Origin: Liolophura sinensis
Taxonomy: Eukaryota; Mollusca; Polyplacophora; Chitonida; Chitonidae
Length of the DNA stretch: 64,000 nt
Direction of reading: 5' to 3'
Assembly (NCBI RefSeq): GCF_032854445.1
Contig: NC_088296.1
Location: 18,835,485-18,899,484, forward strand
Made by a program: the position numbers and the translations under genes. This document shows, piece after piece, positions 35,755 to 47,845 of the stretch; the first letter of the stretch is position 1; each line of letters starts with the position of its first letter. A model generated the notes under the pieces. It was given only the letters and a program-made list of their open reading frames with translations, did not search any database and was not told the DNA's origin.

Positions 35755-38569
35755 GGCTATAAATTATTTAATACATATTTAGTAAGCTTTTAAATCATGA
35801 AGTATTTTAATGAAACCCTGTCACTGTGGTTTGCTCTTGTTGTTAAGCAAATTTATCCTTTAGTGTGGCTAGCTTCCGTAACTAACTTTGTAAACTCGTT
35901 AGTAATTTGTTACAAGCGTATGGTTTGCTGTATATATCCACACTGAGTTTCTCTTGTCAAATAGGTAAATGCCAGCAGAGAAATAGAATAGTCATGTTTT
36001 CCCTGACATTGTGCCCATTGTAAATCAGAATAAATAGGACCGTCACCATGGTAACCTAGGTGAATAGCTCACAGTTTGTATATGACAATACCCCAAGTCA
36101 ACAAGGTGGGCGGACGTAAATGTATGGTAATTTACGTTTCATTAATGTGCACAGTTAGTTCATTATTGTGACTTTTGTTAATTTGCATAGAAATCATTGA
36201 AATCTTATTCCTTCAGCATGTATGGTGACAGCATCCACATTCACAGTTCAGGACACGGGATACACCATCATCGAAACATTGATCCCTGACCAGTATGATT
36301 GTCAAGGCATACAATAGCGTGTTGTAAATTAGCAAAAATAGAACTGTGGCAAAGTACAAATACACGGCACAATTCACAAAGGACAATGTATGTACACAAT
36401 GTGGTGTGCACAGAAGTAAACGTGGTTGTGATGTGTGATTAATTGTTTACACGGAAGGTCAGTAAGAAAAATATTTACCTAACTGTCTTGGTACCCATGT
36501 TAACACATTAAAACTTGAAGACGTGTATTTGAACGTGATTTTTAGGTCATGCCATACCCAGAGCGTTGACGTCTAATTACAGGGAAAGCAGTGTTAAACA
36601 ACATGTTAGTGGTTGTATCTTGAAACCACTGCTTGTATCGAGCTCTGCTTTTGCACATGTGATTTAGAGCATGATAAAACGAGAGAAACTGGAGGGATAT
36701 TTCGTTGTGAATTCGCTGTGTGCGTGTTAATTAACAGAAATTTCAAAATTCATAACATAAGTAATGCATGGTGTATTCAATATAACCAGTGTTACGTATG
36801 TTTTCGAAAACTACATCATGTTTTCACCTGAAGTTTCAAATGGATATAAAACGCCTAACAGTGACATATAGAGGCAGATCTTTCATCCCTGATGCTCTGT
36901 TTGCATGTTAATTACCGTAAATTACCTAATTCATGATTTCAATACTCAGTTGTGTATCGAGCTGTTTCTTGTGTCTCCTGCATACCAGGCTACCAAATCT
37001 AAGTTCTCTGTTCTTTCCCACATTGGCTGGAGTAAAGATTGTGACTGCATGTTCATGGTTTGGCTATAAACATGTACAGCGCTACTCTATGTTGGACTTT
37101 GGAGTATGGAAGAAATAAGGGAGAAAAACGTTCAAGTCCAGGCATGCACATCGATGTGAAGACACAGACAGAGTAGCATTAAACAAGGTGTCATGAAAAC
37201 AAAGTATATTGCTGTGTATTAAAACTCCTTTTTTAACTCGCCTGTGCTAAGTGGAAGTATACTTAAAGGGTTGTAAAGTTAGTCGGGGTATAGTGAGTGA
37301 GGTTTGGGAAGTTAGTTGTGTGGGGGGCGGGGGGGCGGGGCGCTCCTGTAGAATGGGCTCTCTGCACACATGCAAAACCATTTTTTTCTCTATATAATAA
37401 GTCTAAGAAGTTTTGTGTAAATGTACAACTTGGATTGTTCAGACTTTTCTTGGCTACTGTATAATTGGCTCTCAGACATGGACTGAAGACTAACCCTTTT
37501 TTAACTCCCTAGTCTAAGGTAAGTGTGTAAAAGTACTTGGATAGAAGGTTAAGCTTTATGTAATTTAGTTCTTATATAATGAGCTCTCACACATGGATTA
37601 GAGGTTAATGTTTTGGTTTGTAGTCCAACATACAGTAATAAAAATATATATTTTTCTCTCTTAAATTTAAGTCATCATGAATGGTTTGTACATCCACATG
37701 TGGCCTGTTGATAGAAAGTTGAAATTTATATTTGTTTTGATTTAGTGGTTGTGTGAATGTTTTTTAGAAGATTTGAATGAAAGACTTTCAGTGTAAAACC
37801 ACAAGTTTTTTCAACGTCACATTTTTTTACAAAAGGCTTGCAAAACGTTCTATCTCTACAACGGATTAGTCCGACTTCATCACACTAACACCTTGGCACG
37901 ATGAAGATCCTATTGATTTTCAGCGACCTTAACCTTTTTATTCAATGTCATTGGGGCCATTTAAGTTGAATGACATATAAGACTTGTAAACATGATATCT
38001 CTAGAATGGTCTGTGCTAAGTTCACCAAAGTTACACAAAACGTACACCTTGTCTTGAGGAAGAACCCTTTTTATTTTCAGCAATTTAAGTTAAGTTTTAG
38101 AATTGGACTCGCAGAAGACCTACACATAATCACCTCATTACAAACCACCGTGAAGTTGGATCTGTTCCAACATACAGCAATAAACATGTGCATGTGCTCA
38201 AAGCCGAGGATTTTAAGTGCATTGGTATTTTATGTTTTGCTGGCTCACTTTGTTTTCTCCTGTTATAACCACAGATTTCTACAAGCCTTTTATATAGGGC
38301 CACAGTTTCTTACACCTGCCTAGAGAAGCGTATTGTCTTTCTAGCCACTTTACCAGGTGTATGGAGTGTGAAAGTTTGCTTAAAGTTTGCCCTTAATTTT
38401 CTCTAGTTTACACATAATCTGTAGATAGCTTTCCACGTCAGTATTAGTACAAGGAACCAATGGCACTGGTAGATGTTAAAACCATTTAGGACTACATAGA
38501 GAGAGACTGTGTCATCTCAGTATTTGCATAGCCAATCTTAGCGTTGTCACATCAGTATTTGCACAGCCA
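35755..38569. other. Probable 3' UTR and flanking DNA, no supported gene
   Basis: AT-rich sequence with a G-rich run at 37322-37345 and several AATAAA words. No domain or exon recognised. It ends at the assembly gap. Confidence 0.45.
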
Positions 38570-38769
38570 NNNNNNNNNNNNNNNNNNNNNNNNNNNNNNN
38601 NNNNNNNNNNNNNNNNNNNNNNNNNNNNNNNNNNNNNNNNNNNNNNNNNNNNNNNNNNNNNNNNNNNNNNNNNNNNNNNNNNNNNNNNNNNNNNNNNNNN
38701 NNNNNNNNNNNNNNNNNNNNNNNNNNNNNNNNNNNNNNNNNNNNNNNNNNNNNNNNNNNNNNNNNNNNN
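38570..38769. other. Assembly gap, exactly 200 N
   Basis: A fixed-length run of N, the size used as a default join by some Hi-C scaffolders, so true distance and even adjacency are unknown. The 5' end of the LTR element lies 303 bases to its right. Confidence 0.98.
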
Positions 38770-39072
38770 AATGCAGATCTATGTATTTCTAATGTAAAGA
38801 TAACGTTAATCCCTGTAAATAGCTTACCATTTATCCCCTTTCTGTTAAATGACCATGGCAGCATTTGAACCTATAGAATAAGCTGTAACATGCTACCACA
38901 AAGAGGTTAATCCCACTAATTGACTCATGTACATATGTAAATAGTATACCAACGCACTGCCGTTATGTAACCAAAATATTCATATGTTAAAAAAAAAAAA
39001 ATAAAACACTGATTTGATGGGCCACGATATCCGCCAGGAAAGTGGCCCTAAAACCAGTAAATAAACAAAAAA

Positions 39073-40102
39073 ACTTTTAGTCCCAGATGATCTCGGACCA
39101 CCGTCGTGTTAACATCTAAATTTCCACCTAGTTAGCTTTCTAAGGCAGGTATTTTACATGTATATAAGCAGTGTAAAGTGGTAGCTAGATAAGTTGTCAG
39201 CACTGAAGTGGGATTTCAGCTTTAGAGCATACCTAGAGACAGTGGGACTGCAAGTTCCAAATTGTGACACAAGTGTTCCCAGGCTGTGGGACTGACTTTC
39301 CCAGGCTGTGAGACTGATATTCCCAACCATGATTGAGACAGTATATCTCAATAGTTTGTCACTGGGATTTTCTGGACCAAAATTTTATAATTCCCAAGTA
39401 TGAGCTGAAACATTTATACTGGGAGAATTTGTGCATAAGTTCCCCTGAGCAATCGTGGGACTGGGATTCCCAGTTTCGGCACAGTGAGACGCCGAGTCCC
39501 AGAATTTGGAACTCGTTTTCCCAAGTTATTACTGGACCAATTCTGGAACTGTTACTCCCAGAGAAGACCTGAAAGTATTAATTACGGATAATGTCCCCAC
39601 ACATGGCTGTCATATTGTCTATATGACACCAGTAGGACATACCACTATCACAGCAGTACTAGGTTTAATACCTCCCTGAGATATCCCTAACACAGTTATC
39701 TGAACCATCTGAAGTACAGATGTTGTGCTTGTACACAGTACTGGCACTTTTACCTATATATATATATATCAACATACTCCTGTCACTCTATTTTAATAAA
39801 ACTGTTGCTGCTGTTTGTTGAACCTTAAAAATCGGACTTTTCTTGGTTATTCGAAGTTCAGAGCTAAATAGTGGTTTTCCCAAACATACTACTGAATGAC
39901 ACGGACTGACCGAGCTGACATTCAAAAGAATCCATAGTAGCGAACGTCTCCAGCAGTATACAGATATTGTTCCAGAGTTCGACACTGGGTGATTCACGCT
40001 ACCAATATTGTGCTTTCCCCGGTAGTAAATGGTGTGATTTGGAACTGGGATATCTGTATCGTTAAGAAGATATATATATATATATAAAAACAAATCGCTA
40101 CA
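39073..40102 (+). repeat. 5' LTR, R-U5 only
   Basis: It matches 46824-47845 nearly base for base and stops abruptly on its left side at ACTTTTAGTCCCAG, where the 3' LTR continues into a further ~1,034 bp (U3). AATAAA at 39795-39800 would be the poly(A) signal near the end of R. The right end is ...CGCTACA. Confidence 0.88.
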
Positions 40103-40105
40103 ACT

Positions 40106-40125
40106 TGGTGGCAGCGGTGGGATTC
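40106..40125 (+). promoter_or_regulatory. Primer-binding site complementary to tRNA-Leu 3' end
   Basis: TGGTGGCAGCGGTGGGATTC lies three bases after the LTR end. Its complement is what I know as the 3' end of an animal tRNA-Leu, including the CCA tail. Confidence 0.8.
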
Positions 40126-40165
40126 ATTTGAAGTTCAGTTGTCAGGGACCTGCAATTTATTCACA

Positions 40166-41095
40166 ATGGAGGAAGACAGGACAGTTGAAACAGACGGGAG
40201 CGATGAAGAAGTTTTGTTTCGATTACCACAGAGAGAGGACACCAGAGACCATGATGAGGCTCCGAGATCATCTCCACATGAGTATGCATTTGGCGACGCT
40301 GCTTATGTGCCTAGAAATACAAGTCGTCGTCAACTAAGACCAGAAATTTACAACGGGGAAACGTCTTGGAAAGAGTACCTGAAAATATTTAATACCATTT
40401 CCCGAGTCAACTGTTGGACGAAGAGAGAACAAGCAGATTATCTCTTCACACATTTAAAAAGGTCTGCTCGACAACTGGCCTGCACACTTACTGTTGATGA
40501 ACAAATGAACTTTGATTATCTTGTAGAAGTTCTGGGAAACCGTTTTGGTCGACGAGATCAAGCTGAACTGTATCTGGCTGAACTGAGGGGTAGACGTCGC
40601 AGAGACAAAGAGGGCCTTCGAGAATTAGGTCAAGCCATTTTGAAGCTGTCAACATTAGCTTACCCAGGGATGTCGTCTTGTCACCAGGAAAGGCTTGCCA
40701 AAATCCACTTTATTGACGCCATTGAAGATTACGAAATGAGGATGCTAGTACAGCAAGGAAAGCCCAGTACCTTACAGCAAGCGATTACTTTGGCTCTGGA
40801 GATTGAAGGATACTGGAAGATAGAAGCTCAGCGCAGAGACGAGATTCCACGTAGACGACATGTGAAAGAAATTACAGCGGTACCAAGTGCAGATAATATC
40901 GATTTGGGAAAGAGAATTTTAGCCTTGGAGAAATTAATCAAGGAGATGTCATGTAAACAGAAGTCTGTCAATAATGACCAGTCTTGGGAAAAACCGTCAT
41001 CGCCAAAGAGAGATGTTGAATGCTTCCAGTGTCACCGATATGGACATTACCGACGTGAATGTCCTCTGAACAAAGGGAAACGTCAACACTTCTAG
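40166..41095 (+). CDS. gag: Gag polyprotein
   Basis: An intact frame of 309 residues from ATG at 40166 (the first ATG after the primer-binding site; upstream frame to 40139 starts with TTG) to TAG at 41093-41095. The middle has the basic/helical capsid-type region (ETSWKEYLKIFNTISRVNCW, RSARQLACTLTVDEQMNFDY). Near the C-terminus is one CCHC zinc knuckle, CFQCHRYGHYRREC, which binds RNA. It forms the virus-like particle of the element. The protease-pol frame opens at 41059 and overlaps gag by 37 bases in the -1 frame, so pol would need frameshifting. I see no canonical slippery heptamer in register in the overlap. Confidence 0.88.
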   Translation: MEEDRTVETDGSDEEVLFRLPQREDTRDHDEAPRSSPHEYAFGDAAYVPRNTSRRQLRPEIYNGETSWKEYLKIFNTISRVNCWTKREQADYLFTHLKRSARQLACTLTVDEQMNFDYLVEVLGNRFGRRDQAELYLAELRGRRRRDKEGLRELGQAILKLSTLAYPGMSSCHQERLAKIHFIDAIEDYEMRMLVQQGKPSTLQQAITLALEIEGYWKIEAQRRDEIPRRRHVKEITAVPSADNIDLGKRILALEKLIKEMSCKQKSVNNDQSWEKPSSPKRDVECFQCHRYGHYRRECPLNKGKRQHF

Positions 41096-44000
41096 GGAAA
41101 AGGGGGACAACCGACCCAGAGGGGCGAGGACCGGTTGTAAATTCCAGGCTGCCCCAACAACAGATATCAACTTCACAGAAGTTAAACAATTCAAATTTTG
41201 GTACTTGCAGAGAGAAGTCATCAGGGTTGAACATCACTATGAAATCTGTGGATCATCCGAAGTCTTCAAGTTCAGAACTGGTACTTGAGATAGGGATGGA
41301 GAATCTAGGTAGTGGGATGTTTGTTACAGGATTTATAGGGAGTAACATGGTTTCATTTCTTGTGGAGACCGGTTCTTGTGTCACAATAATTTCGAGTCAA
41401 ATCTATAGCAGTATTCCGGAGATAGAACTACCGAAATTGGTACCCACTGACCTGAGATTACAAGGTGCATATCATAAGCCACTGAAGGTGCTCGGGATGT
41501 GTCAACTAGAGATTAGGATTTTATCCAGTCCCTCATCAAAACTAATGGGATAAAACGCACCAAATTACCAGCCCATCACCCAAGTAGCAAAAGAGAAGCA
41601 GGAAGGTTTATTCCTGTGAGGGAATAATAGGGATGAACTTCTTGACTAAATTTGATTGTGAAATTCACCCGAGAAGGAGGTGCATTACCTGTGAAGGACA
41701 GCAGCTTTTATGCTCTAGGTTGTCAGATGTAACTAGTTGTTGTTGGCTGGTTATTGATAAAACTGTTACTGTTTCTCCTGGTCAACAGATTGTTATTTCC
41801 ACAAAACCATTCAAGGATTAGAAGTTAGTGGGAAAATGGGCAATATGTGAACCGCTACAGAAAATTTCCAAGAAAACAAATTTATTAGTTGGGAGGACAT
41901 TAGTGGACACTGAGACAGAGAAAATTCCAGTGTCAATTATAAATTTGGGCGTGGAAATGGAAACTATATACAAAGGTACAACAATAGCTGAACTGAGTCC
42001 AGTGATAAACATTAACCAGGTATTAACTCAAGAGAACTTGAGTGATGAAGAAATACATACTGTACACACCATACATGTACACGATAATAGCACTGAAGAC
42101 ATTCCTGAACATGTGACAAACTTGTTTGAGGAAAGTACAAAACATATGAAGCTTGAAGACAAGATGAAAGTGAAGTCACTACTACTGGCCTATGCAGACA
42201 TCTTTGCTAAGTCTGGTGCAGATTTGGGTAGAGCAAAGTGAATCAAACACAGTATTAATACAGGAGAGGCATTACCTTTACGTCAACCAGCTCGTAGACT
42301 GCCAATGCAGAAACAAGATGAAGCAGATAAACAGATACAGGACATGCTGGAAAGAGGAATAATTGAAAGATCTTCCAGTCCTTGGGCATCACCAATTGTT
42401 CTTGCCACCAAGAAAGATGGGACTTTGCGTTTCTGTATTGACTTTCGACGCCTTAACCAAGTAACAGTGAAGGATGCTTATCCTTTACCCAGAATTGATG
42501 ATTCATTAGATTCATTACACGGAGCCACATGTTTCTCTACGCTTGATCTTGCAAGTGGATACTGGCAGGTTGAGTTAGACGATGAGGCTAAACTGAAAAC
42601 AGCATTTATAACTAGAAGTGGGTTATGGCTGTTTAAAGTTATGCCGTTTGGTTTATGCAATGGACCATCCACGTTCTAACGTCTGATGGAACTGGTACTG
42701 GCAGGGTATCAATGGGAAATATGTCTGATCTATACTGATGACATCATTGTATTTGGTAAAACTTTTGATGAAGCTATCACCAATCTACGGAAGGTATTCC
42801 AACGTCTCAAAGAGGCGGGACTCAAACTTAAACCAAAGAAGTGTCACCTGTTTCAAGATGAAGTAAATTATTTGGGTCATATCATTTCTGCTAGGGGTGT
42901 TTCCACAGAACCACAGAAAGTTCAAGCAATTAAGGATTGGCCCACACCAACTACAGTTACTGAAGTCAGGAGTTTCTTGGGTCTAGCCTCCTACTACAGA
43001 CGTTTCATCCAAAATTTTGCGACCATTTCCAAACCACTCCACAAATTAACAGAAAATAATAAAGAATTTATTTGGTCTGAAGGCTGTGAAACTTCATTTC
43101 GGGTTTTACAACAAAAGTTGTGCAGTGCACCCATACTCGCATTTCCCAGTTCTCACGGAGACTTTATACTTGATACAGACGCTAGTAATTTTGGGATAGG
43201 TGCAGTGATATCCCAAATACAAGATGACCAAGAAAAAGTTATTGCATATGCCAGCAGAGCGCTAAGCAAGTCAGAGAGGAATTATTGTGTCACCCGTCGA
43301 GAATTATTAGCTGTTGTTACTTTTGTGAAATATTTCCAACACTACTTGTATGGTCGTCATTTTACAGTCAGAACAGATCACAGTGCATTACGTTGGATGA
43401 TGAATTTCAAGGAACCAGAAGGACAGCTGGCTAGATGGTTGGGGTTACTCAGCATCTATGACTTTGAAATCGTTCATCGTCCTGGTAACCGTCATGGTAA
43501 TGCTGATGCTTTATCCAGAATTCCATGTAACTGGTGTGATAAGCATGGATACCCAGTTGCATCTGTGAATGTTGTTGAACAAGTTTCAGGGTCAGCAGCT
43601 ACTCCAGTAGATGTTGAAGTTCAAACAGAGCATTCCGGGGCAGTTGGAACTGTGGTAACAAAGATTAAATGGATTCCAAAGAATTGGACGTACAAGCAGC
43701 AGAAACAAAGGTGGTATAAGGCCCGTCCAAAGCGCACCCATGTAACAGCAGTAATAACACGAAAACAAAGTAAACTGAAATCCAACAGAGAACCCAACGA
43801 GGTAGAATTACCCACATCTTTGCAGACAACGAATCAGACATCAGCAGAGAACAGGTGGTCGGATGAAAATCTTGCTATTCTGCAGCGAAGCGACAGTAAT
43901 CTGAAATGGATAATAAAAGCGAAAGAAGAAAATCAAGAACAACCTAATTGGACAACAGTCTCTGATCAAAGTAGAACAACCAAGTATTATTGGGCACAAT

Positions 44001-45187
44001 GGGACAGGCTAGTACTAATCAGTGGAGTTCTACATCGCAGGTGGGAAACAGAAGATGGACTAAACTGGCACTACCAGATAGTTCTTCCAGCGGAACTGAG
44101 AAAAGAAGTTTTCCATGAATTACATGCTTCTAAAACAGCAGGTCATTTAGGCTGTGGAAAAACTATCCCTAAAGTAAGACAACGATATCACTGGTATGGC
44201 TGGAGTAAAGATATTCGACTGTGGTGCAAACAATGCGACAAATGTAATTCGAGGAAATCTTCAGGAGGGAAATCAAAGGCAAACTTGAGACAGTATATAG
44301 TTGGAGTTCCAATGGAGCGAGTAGCAATGGATGTACTGGGTCCATTACCAAAGACCAAGAAGGGAAATCAGTATATACTAGTCATACAGGATTACTTCAC
44401 CAAATGGGTAGAGGCCTATGCAATTAGAAACCAGGAAGCTGAAACTATTGCAGATAAACTAGTGAAGGAATTTATTTGTAGATTTGGTGTACCTGAACAA
44501 ATACATACAGACTTAGGGACAAATTTTCAATCCAGTATAATTCAAGAGGTATGTCATCTACTTGGAATACAGAAGACCAGTACTACACCATACCATCCTC
44601 AATCCAACGGAATGGTTGAACGTTTTAATCGAACCTTAGAAGATCGACTGGCTATGATGATAGACAAGGACCAACGTAACTGGGACGAGCAACTGCCTTT
44701 TGCACTGATGTCTTACAGATCATCACTTCATGACGTAACACAGCAATCTCTAACTATGATGATGTTAGGACGAGAAATAAACTTACCTCTAGATTTGATC
44801 ACAGGCAGACCAATACAGATGCCAGCAATAGAGGGAACAGACTATGCTGTTGAACTGCATGAGCGCATGGAAATCGCACATGAAAGGGCTCGACAGGTTC
44901 AACGGAGAAGTGTTGAGCGTCAGAAGCGGAATTATAACGTCGCCAATAAAGGGAAGACATTTAAAATAGGTGATGCTGTTTGGCTGTACGATAGTGCACG
45001 TCACAAAAAGCTATCTCCAAAGTTGGCATGTCGTTGGACTGGACCATATCAGGTTATTGGTAAACTTGATGATACAGTATACCAGGTCCAACAACATCCC
45101 AGAGCTAAGAAGAAACTAGTCCACTATGATCGACTGAAACTATATGAGGGAACCACTTATAAACCGTGGACTGTTGAGACAGATTAA
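41059..45187 (+). pseudogene. pol: Pol polyprotein, broken (protease, RT, RNase H, integrase)
   Basis: Protease is in frame 41059-41553, where the active-site loop reads FLVETGS (Glu at 41365-41367 in place of the usual Asp). A one-base shift between 41554 and 41632 moves the rest into the gag frame. In that frame there are stops at 41819-41821, 42239-42241 and 42677-42679. RT has SSPWASPIVLATKKDGTLRF, FSTLDLASGYWQVELD and the catalytic YTDDIIVF near 42731. RNase H has DTDASNFGIGAVI and RTDHSALRW. Integrase has an HHCC finger (about 44115-44250) and a DDE core: MDVLGPLP, HTDLGTNF, NGMVERFNRT. The C-terminal module contains RWTGPYQVIG. Frame 42686-45187 is intact for 833 residues. As it stands, the element cannot make a full Pol protein. 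Confidence 0.9.
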
Positions 45188-45398
45188 GTGTGACCTCACA
45201 AATGAGCCAGCAGGAACACCAATATCAACGATCACCACCCCAAGGGAGGAGGGAGAACCGCATTACGCCCATGTACACCATCTGAAAACCACCACCTATG
45301 AGGGAGGTAAGGTGACCACAGTCAAGGAGGAGATTATCAAGTCGCCGGTGGCATTCCGCTGTGTGCTGTGTGGGAACAGAAGAATCCTTGAAGAGTGA
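45144..45398 (+). CDS. Possible small third ORF of the retrotransposon
   Basis: An 84-residue frame starts at ATG 45144, overlapping the end of pol by 44 bases in another frame. It contains repeated Thr/Val-Lys segments (TTTYEGGKVTTVKEEIIKSP) and one CxxC (FRCVLCGNRR). I do not recognise it. It may be an accessory protein or chance. Its position between pol and the polypurine tract is where some Metaviridae carry an extra ORF. Confidence 0.38.
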   Translation: MREPLINRGLLRQIKCDLTNEPAGTPISTITTPREEGEPHYAHVHHLKTTTYEGGKVTTVKEEIIKSPVAFRCVLCGNRRILEE

Positions 45399-45779
45399 AC
45401 ATTTCAGGACACAAAATCGAAATTTCTTTATTAGTTCTCACCCTATTCATATTAAAGTTTAGAATTGTAGTTACATAATCCATACTCATGCTTGTATATA
45501 GAGACAAGGGTCCAGTCAGGACAGATACATGAACTATGAACATTATTTGAACATTTCAGGTTACCAAGGACTGTTGAGATACAGTTATCTAGAACTGATA
45601 ATTGTGAGTTTCAGTACTAATGTATCTTGTTCCAAAATTATATACATATGGTTTATGATTATGATACTGGTACAGTATTTTTGACAGGTGATAATAACTC
45701 ACCTGTTACCATGTGCGATGTCCTTTCCATGATGTATTTTGTCTCTAGCACTGCAGTGCTCGGGACGAGCATTATTTGT

Positions 45780-45789
45780 AGGAGGGGGT
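45780..45789 (+). promoter_or_regulatory. Polypurine tract
   Basis: AAGGAGGGGG directly precedes TGATGTGGCG, which I take as the start of the 3' LTR. The tract is the plus-strand primer in reverse transcription. Confidence 0.72.
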
Positions 45790-47845
45790 GATGTGGCGAT
45801 TTTGCTAGAGACAGTATATGATTTCATATAATTGCATGGTAGGTTAGGGGTTAATTTTCTGCCTTGTCCATAACGTAGACACAGGTTTTACCGGTAGAAT
45901 GTAAATTTTTATGGGTTAGACATATCCTCAAATTAAATTAGAATTTTTGTGGAATATTTTGAAATAAATATATGCTTTTTTTTGTAACATATAGAGACAG
46001 GATATTTTGTGGACTCATGAGAGCAAGTTGTTTTTGGCACCGTAATATAACTTTTGAAGGACACAGTTTCCGTGGACCCCTGTCTCTTCCAACGTAAGAA
46101 TTTTAACATTTGATGACTTAATTAGAACACCATATTTCACGTATAATACACTGACATGTTGAAGGAGTTTCTCTCCAAGCTTGTTGATCAGATATTGTTT
46201 GAATAGGTTGCAAACAACAGTTTCTTTTTTTAGCGACCTTAAGTTTGGCGAAACATCCGCCATTGTTAATATTTTGAAGTGACAAATTCGAGTAGAGTTT
46301 CCATTACTTTTGGACATATTCTTGCTGTAACAAAACACTTACGGCATCTTTCCAGTTAAAACAACACTAGTACTCACTGACTGTGGCATGATTTTGGCAT
46401 AAAACGTCCTTTATACCAAGTTTAAGACACTAAATCATTTTTGTGGTTGTTGTTGATGCTTCGCCGCGCACGATCGTCGTTCACGGTGAACTGCCGCTAG
46501 ACGAGGTTGTCTACTTTACGACATCCTTTAGTGTTAAACTCATATTGAAGAGTTTCAAAAGGGGCATTAACTTGTATTTGCGAAAGTAAATAGTTTCACT
46601 CCACAGGCTCATCTCCTTTCTACCTACAAGTTATTGTTCATCTTTCCATTATTAAGAAAAAGAAAGAAAAAAATGTGCCATGACATTAGATACGCATGTA
46701 CATGTATAGTATTTCTATACACAGATGTTGTTTCTTTGGTATTAGCCAATCAGTGCTCTGAGTACCATCCTTGGTACTCATGAATATTTATGAGCGTAGA
46801 CTATAAATACCGGCCAAATTCCCACTTTTAGTCCCAGATGATCTCGGACCACCGTCGTGTTAACATCTAAATTTCCACCTAGTTAGCTTTCTAAGGCAGG
46901 TATTTTACATGTATATAAGCAGTGTAAAGTGGTAGCTAGATAAGTTGTCAGCACTGAAGTGGGATTTCAGCTTTAGAGCATACCTAGAGACAGTGGGACT
47001 GCAAGTTCCAAATTGTGACACAAGTGTTCCCAGGCTGTGGGACTGACTTTCCCAGGCTGTGAGACTGATATTCCCAACCATGATTGAGACAGTATATCTC
47101 AATAGTTTGTCACTGGGATTTTCTGGACCAAAATTTTATAATTCCCAAGTATGAGCTGAAACATTTATACTGGGAGAATTTGTGCATAAGTGCCCCTGAG
47201 CAATCGTGGGACTGGGATTCCCAGTTTCGGCACAGTGAGACGCCGAGTCCCAGAATTTGGAACTCGTTTTCCCAAGTTATTACTGGACCAATTCTGGAAC
47301 TGTTACTCCCAGAGAAGACCTGAAAGTATTATTTACGGATAATGTCCCCACACATGGCTGACATATTGTCTATATGACACCAGTAGGACATACCACTATC
47401 ACAGCAGTACTAGGTTTAATACCTCCCTGAGATATCCCTAACACAGTTATCTGAACCATCTGAAGTACAGATGTTGTGCTTGTACACAGTACTGGCACCT
47501 TTACCTATATATATATCAACATACTCCTGTCACTCTATTTTAATAAAACTGTTGCTGCTGTTTGTTGAACCTTAAAAATCGGACTTTTCTTGGTTATTCG
47601 AAGTTCAGAGCTAACTAGTGGTTTTCCCAAACATACTACTGAATGACACGGACTGACCGAGCTGACATTCAAAAGAATCCATAGTAGCGAACGTCTCCAG
47701 CAGTATACAGATATTGTTCCAGAGTTCGACACTGGGTGATTCACGCTACCAATATTGTGCTTTCCCCGGTAGTAAATGGTGTGATTTGGAACTGGGATAT
47801 CTGTATCGTTAAGAAGATATATATATATAAAAACAAATCGCTACA
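45790..47845 (+). repeat. 3' LTR, complete U3-R-U5
   Basis: It starts TG after the polypurine tract and ends CA (...CGCTACA). U3 is about 1,034 bp, R-U5 about 1,022 bp. U3 carries CCAAT at 46746-46750 and TATAAATA at 46802-46809. AATAAA at 47542-47547. A 107-residue minus-strand frame at 46015-46338 lies inside U3; its meaning is unknown. Confidence 0.78.
46746..46830 (+). promoter_or_regulatory. Predicted LTR promoter (CCAAT, TATA, Inr)
   Basis: CCAAT at 46746, TATAAATA at 46802 and CCCACTTTT, which fits the initiator pattern with A at 46824 as +1. The TATA-to-A distance is 22 bases, somewhat shorter than the usual ~30. Confidence 0.55.

Larger units (their letters stand above)
39073..47845 (+). 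mobile_element. Ty3/Gypsy LTR retrotransposon, 5' LTR lacking U3
   Basis: The order is 5' LTR part (39073-40102), primer-binding site, gag, protease, RT, RNase H, integrase, polypurine tract, 3' LTR (45790-47845). Shared LTR sequence, about 1,025 bp, differs at about six bases plus changes in a TA microsatellite, so insertion is recent. The gene order protease-RT-RNaseH-integrase and a GPY/F-type module place it in Metaviridae. Both gag and parts of pol are well preserved, but pol is broken by three in-frame stops and a frameshift. No target duplication can be read, because the 5' end is truncated. Confidence 0.92.

Noticed and set aside
37970-38323. 117-residue plus-strand frame
   Set aside because: AT-rich, no recognised features; likely chance in 3' flanking DNA.
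39154-39572. Frames inside the LTR that are repeated at 46905-47323
   Set aside because: They are duplicated because the LTR is duplicated; no domain or Kozak/splice support.
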